This document shows positions 5,386-6,773 of a stretch of DNA of 6,773 nucleotides, piece after piece. Every line of letters starts with the position of its first letter. Positions within the stretch are counted from its first letter, which is position 1. A model generated the notes under the pieces. That model saw only the letters and a list, made by a program, of their open reading frames with translations. It made no database searches and was not told the origin of the DNA. The position numbers and the translations under genes were made by a program. The DNA is from Deltaproteobacteria bacterium (GTDB lineage: Bacteria; Desulfobacterota; GWC2-55-46; UBA9637): the NCBI GenBank assembly GCA_016234985.1, contig JACRNK010000040.1:1-6773 (forward strand), read 5' to 3'.

Positions 5386-5950
5386 TGAAAGCAGCCATAA
5401 CGGGCAGGCAAGGGACATCGCCCTTTTAACGATAGCTGTTTTCCTTGCGGCTATCTATCTTCTAAGAGAATTTTACACATCAAAAGAAAGCGCTCCAATC
5501 CCGTTTAGATATCCCGTTTACAAGCATAACGGGACAAGCATAACGGGACAAGCATCTTTTGTTTCTTCCGCAGAGCAAACAGTCTTTGAAGTAGAATATC
5601 CTGGCGGTGTCAGCAAAGTCTATTTACGCCCCAAACAGGAATCGGAAATAAAAAGCGGCTCAAAGATTGCAATTGCAACAAACAAGGACAAAGAAGGCTC
5701 CGTTTATATAGGTTTGATGAGCGGAGAAAAACATATTATCTTTTCCATACCTCTGGATATAAATCAAGCTACTGCAAAGGATTTTGAGGCGCTTCCTGAC
5801 ATCGGGCCAAAACTGGCTGAACGGATTGTTGAAACACGGGAGAGGCTTGGGGGTTTTAAAACCATAGACGACCTTCAAAAGGTAAAAGGGGTGGGCAGTA
5901 AAAAATTAGATAAATTAAAGACCTTAATAACCTGTTACCCCCCGCATTGA
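5345..5950 (+). CDS. ComEA-like membrane-anchored helix-hairpin-helix protein
   Basis: About 201 residues from ATG 5345. A short polar N-terminus is followed by one hydrophobic segment ([16 protein letters not shown], about 25-40), a 90-residue periplasmic-side region I do not recognise, and a C-terminal double helix-hairpin-helix (137-197): [20 protein letters not shown], then [20 protein letters not shown] and [16 protein letters not shown]. This LDINxA...LxxxxGIG...GGF...L..V.GIG pattern is that of ComEA DNA-binding domains. In competent bacteria ComEA binds incoming DNA at the membrane; here that role is inferred from the domain and anchor only. The start is uncertain. ATG 5345 overlaps cimA by 41 nt and has a poor ribosome site, while the better placed ATG at 5385 (TAATG overlap, AAGGGA upstream) is in another frame and stops after 14 codons. 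An upstream in-frame ATG at 5291 is less likely. Codons 5522-5555 hold a 14-bp tandem duplication. The stop lies inside the downstream hairpin. Confidence 0.82.
   Translation: MKREAQSGAEIRDNESSHNGQARDIALLTIAVFLAAIYLLREFYTSKESAPIPFRYPVYKHNGTSITGQASFVSSAEQTVFEVEYPGGVSKVYLRPKQESEIKSGSKIAIATNKDKEGSVYIGLMSGEKHIIFSIPLDINQATAKDFEALPDIGPKLAERIVETRERLGGFKTIDDLQKVKGVGSKKLDKLKTLITCYPPH
5522..5555. repeat. 14-bp tandem direct repeat in the comEA-like gene
   Basis: AAGCATAACGGGAC occurs twice without a gap (5522-5535 and 5536-5549), followed by a partial third unit AAGCAT (5550-5555). The unit length is not a multiple of three, so gain or loss of one copy shifts the reading frame of the comEA-like gene between its membrane anchor and its DNA-binding domain. 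Confidence 0.85.
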
Positions 5951-5973
5951 AATTTTCAGCGCGAGGGGTAACA
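5933..5973. terminator. Hairpin between convergent genes, possible bidirectional terminator
   Basis: Perfect 9-bp arms TGTTACCCC (5933-5941) and GGGGTAACA (5965-5973), with inner pairing CGC/GCG (5943-5945 with 5961-5963) and TGAAA/TTTCA (5948-5952 with 5954-5958). It lies between the convergent comEA-like gene (ending 5950) and the Rossmann gene (ending 5985), and the comEA-like TGA is inside the hairpin. There is no good U-tract right after either arm, so intrinsic termination is only probable. Confidence 0.5.
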
Positions 5974-5984
5974 TGCTGTATTTA

Positions 5985-6380
5985 TTAGTATCCCCGTTTT
6001 GCTCCGCTTTCCGGAAATTCTTCGCTGCCCTGGGATATGAGATCCCAAACAAGAAATGCTATTACCTCCGGCGCGATAACCGTATGCTGGTTTCCTGTTC
6101 TGGCCAGGCTGTTTCTCAGAGCCTTTCTTGCATCGGCATTGCCTGTAAGGTCAAATATCACATCCAATTCTTCGCCGATAGACAGCAGTTCATCAGGGCT
6201 GCCGTATATTTTTATGCCTTTGTCCTTAGCCAGTTTCATACCAGGCACATCTTTAGTCTGCTCTGCCACCGCGATAACCTTAATCCCTTGTCTTTCTCTT
6301 TCAAGCAGCTTTTTTAAAAAGGTGCTTCCAACTTTGCCTAACCCAACTATTGCCGTCTTTACCTCTTTCTTTTTTGCCAT
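5985..6380 (-). CDS. Stand-alone NAD(P)-binding Rossmann-fold protein, function unknown
   Basis: A 131-residue protein that is essentially one dinucleotide-binding domain. VKTAIVGLGKVGSTFLKKLL (7-26) carries the GxGxxG loop (G13, G15, G18) after the first strand. IKVIAVAEQT (33-42) is the second strand, and GEELDVIFDLTGNADARKAL (69-88) resembles the segment that follows NAD in homoserine and acylating acetaldehyde dehydrogenases. It then ends with TVIAPEVIAFLVWDLI and a polar tail (SGAKRGY). No catalytic domain follows, so it may be a redox-state sensor, a partner subunit or an enzyme of unknown substrate; I do not name one. The start is firm: AGGAGG at 6387-6392 lies 6 nt before the ATG, and a near-perfect promoter precedes it. 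It is downstream of the radical SAM gene on the same strand, with about 65 nt between them. Confidence 0.8.
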   Translation of the reverse strand: MAKKKEVKTAIVGLGKVGSTFLKKLLERERQGIKVIAVAEQTKDVPGMKLAKDKGIKIYGSPDELLSIGEELDVIFDLTGNADARKALRNSLARTGNQHTVIAPEVIAFLVWDLISQGSEEFPESGAKRGY

Positions 6381-6410
6381 AGTTTTCCTCCTGATAAATA
6401 GATTGTTAAA

Positions 6411-6438
6411 ATTATACTTTTATATTTCCCTTTGTCAA
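6411..6438 (-). promoter_or_regulatory. Consensus sigma-70 promoter for the Rossmann-fold gene
   Basis: On the minus strand a perfect TTGACA (6433-6438), a 16-nt spacer and a perfect TATAAT (6411-6416). The predicted start is near 6404, giving a short leader of about 24 nt that contains the AGGAGG site. It begins 6 nt after the stop of the radical SAM gene, so the gene need not depend on read-through. Confidence 0.75.
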
Positions 6439-6444
6439 GAACAT

Positions 6445-6773
6445 TTAAATATAAGGATTCCCTTCCCTTATCTCCCTGAATGCCCTGCCCATGGGGATTT
6501 GCATCATGGCGGATGTTACATGGGTCATGGGAAAACCTTTAAAGCTCAGACTCCACAATCTCTTGATAATCCTCTTGTTGCTGAATGCCTCGGCCCTGAG
6601 CCAGAAAAGCGCCTTTTCCCTGTTTTCCACGTTCATCCTCGGATCGTCATGTGTAAATACCGCCCTGTTGCCGTTGTAATATTCCCAGCCCCTGTCAGGA
6701 ATTAAATATGGTTTGTATTCATCATACAGTTCGGTGCCTGGAAACGGCGTAACCTGCATGGGATGCGCCATAA
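6445..6773 (-). CDS. B12-binding-type radical SAM protein, C-terminal end only
   Basis: Only the last 108 or so residues are in the window; the reading frame runs off the right edge, so the ATG at 6769-6771 is most likely an internal Met. The motif MQVTPFPGTELYDEYK is the barrel-closing segment seen near the end of the radical SAM domain in cobalamin-domain radical SAM proteins of the BchE type. The following stretch includes TPFPGTELY, then DRGWEYYNGNRAVFTHDDPR and a basic helical tail (NKRIIKRLWSLSFKGF), typical of C-terminal extensions in that group. The CxxxCxxC cluster motif and the B12 domain would lie outside. The substrate is unknown. Stop TAA at 6445-6447. Confidence 0.7.
   Translation of the reverse strand, partial: MAHPMQVTPFPGTELYDEYKPYLIPDRGWEYYNGNRAVFTHDDPRMNVENREKALFWLRAEAFSNKRIIKRLWSLSFKGFPMTHVTSAMMQIPMGRAFREIREGNPYI

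Overview
The window looks like a chromosomal segment of a Gram-negative, B12-using anaerobe, with the Nitrospirota or deltaproteobacterial (Geobacter-like) lineages the best guess. The reasons are a class II (adenosylcobalamin-dependent) ribonucleotide reductase, a cobalamin-type radical SAM protein, a citramalate synthase very close in sequence to Geobacter-type CimA, and GmhA, which points to LPS heptose. Consensus-like sigma-70 promoters precede several genes. I assign no species.

Layout: (1) Minus strand, 1-2210: a small heat-shock protein gene cut by the left edge, preceded (to its right) by nrdJ. (2) A short divergent control region, 2211-2376: two back-to-back promoters share a palindromic -35 region, and a period-7 palindromic repeat fills the nrdJ leader. 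(3) Plus strand, 2377-5950: a tight run of gmhA, a deoxyhypusine-synthase-like gene, cimA and a ComEA-like helix-hairpin-helix membrane protein, with overlaps or a 9-nt gap at each junction. (4) A hairpin between convergent genes at 5933-5973. (5) Minus strand, 5985-6773: a stand-alone Rossmann-fold protein with its own strong promoter, and the C-terminal end of a radical SAM protein cut by the right edge.

The window holds no obvious defence, phage or transposon system. The strongest unusual signals are two heptamer-phased inverted repeats, different in sequence but identical in design. One has nine 7-bp units (63 bp) and sits in frame inside nrdJ, adding about 21 residues. The other occupies nearly the whole predicted nrdJ 5' leader, ending 10 nt from a start codon that has no visible Shine-Dalgarno sequence.

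The second signal is damage in cimA. It lacks the conserved barrel segment with the FGSTRR motif (about 16 codons, in frame) and later about 25 linker codons with a change of frame, so the catalytic and regulatory parts are no longer one reading frame. An out-of-frame 14-bp tandem duplication and a doubtful start in the next gene add to the impression of decay or of assembly error in 4100-5560.

The hsp20 leader also carries a duplicated ribosome-binding region whose first copy leads to ATG followed directly by TAG.
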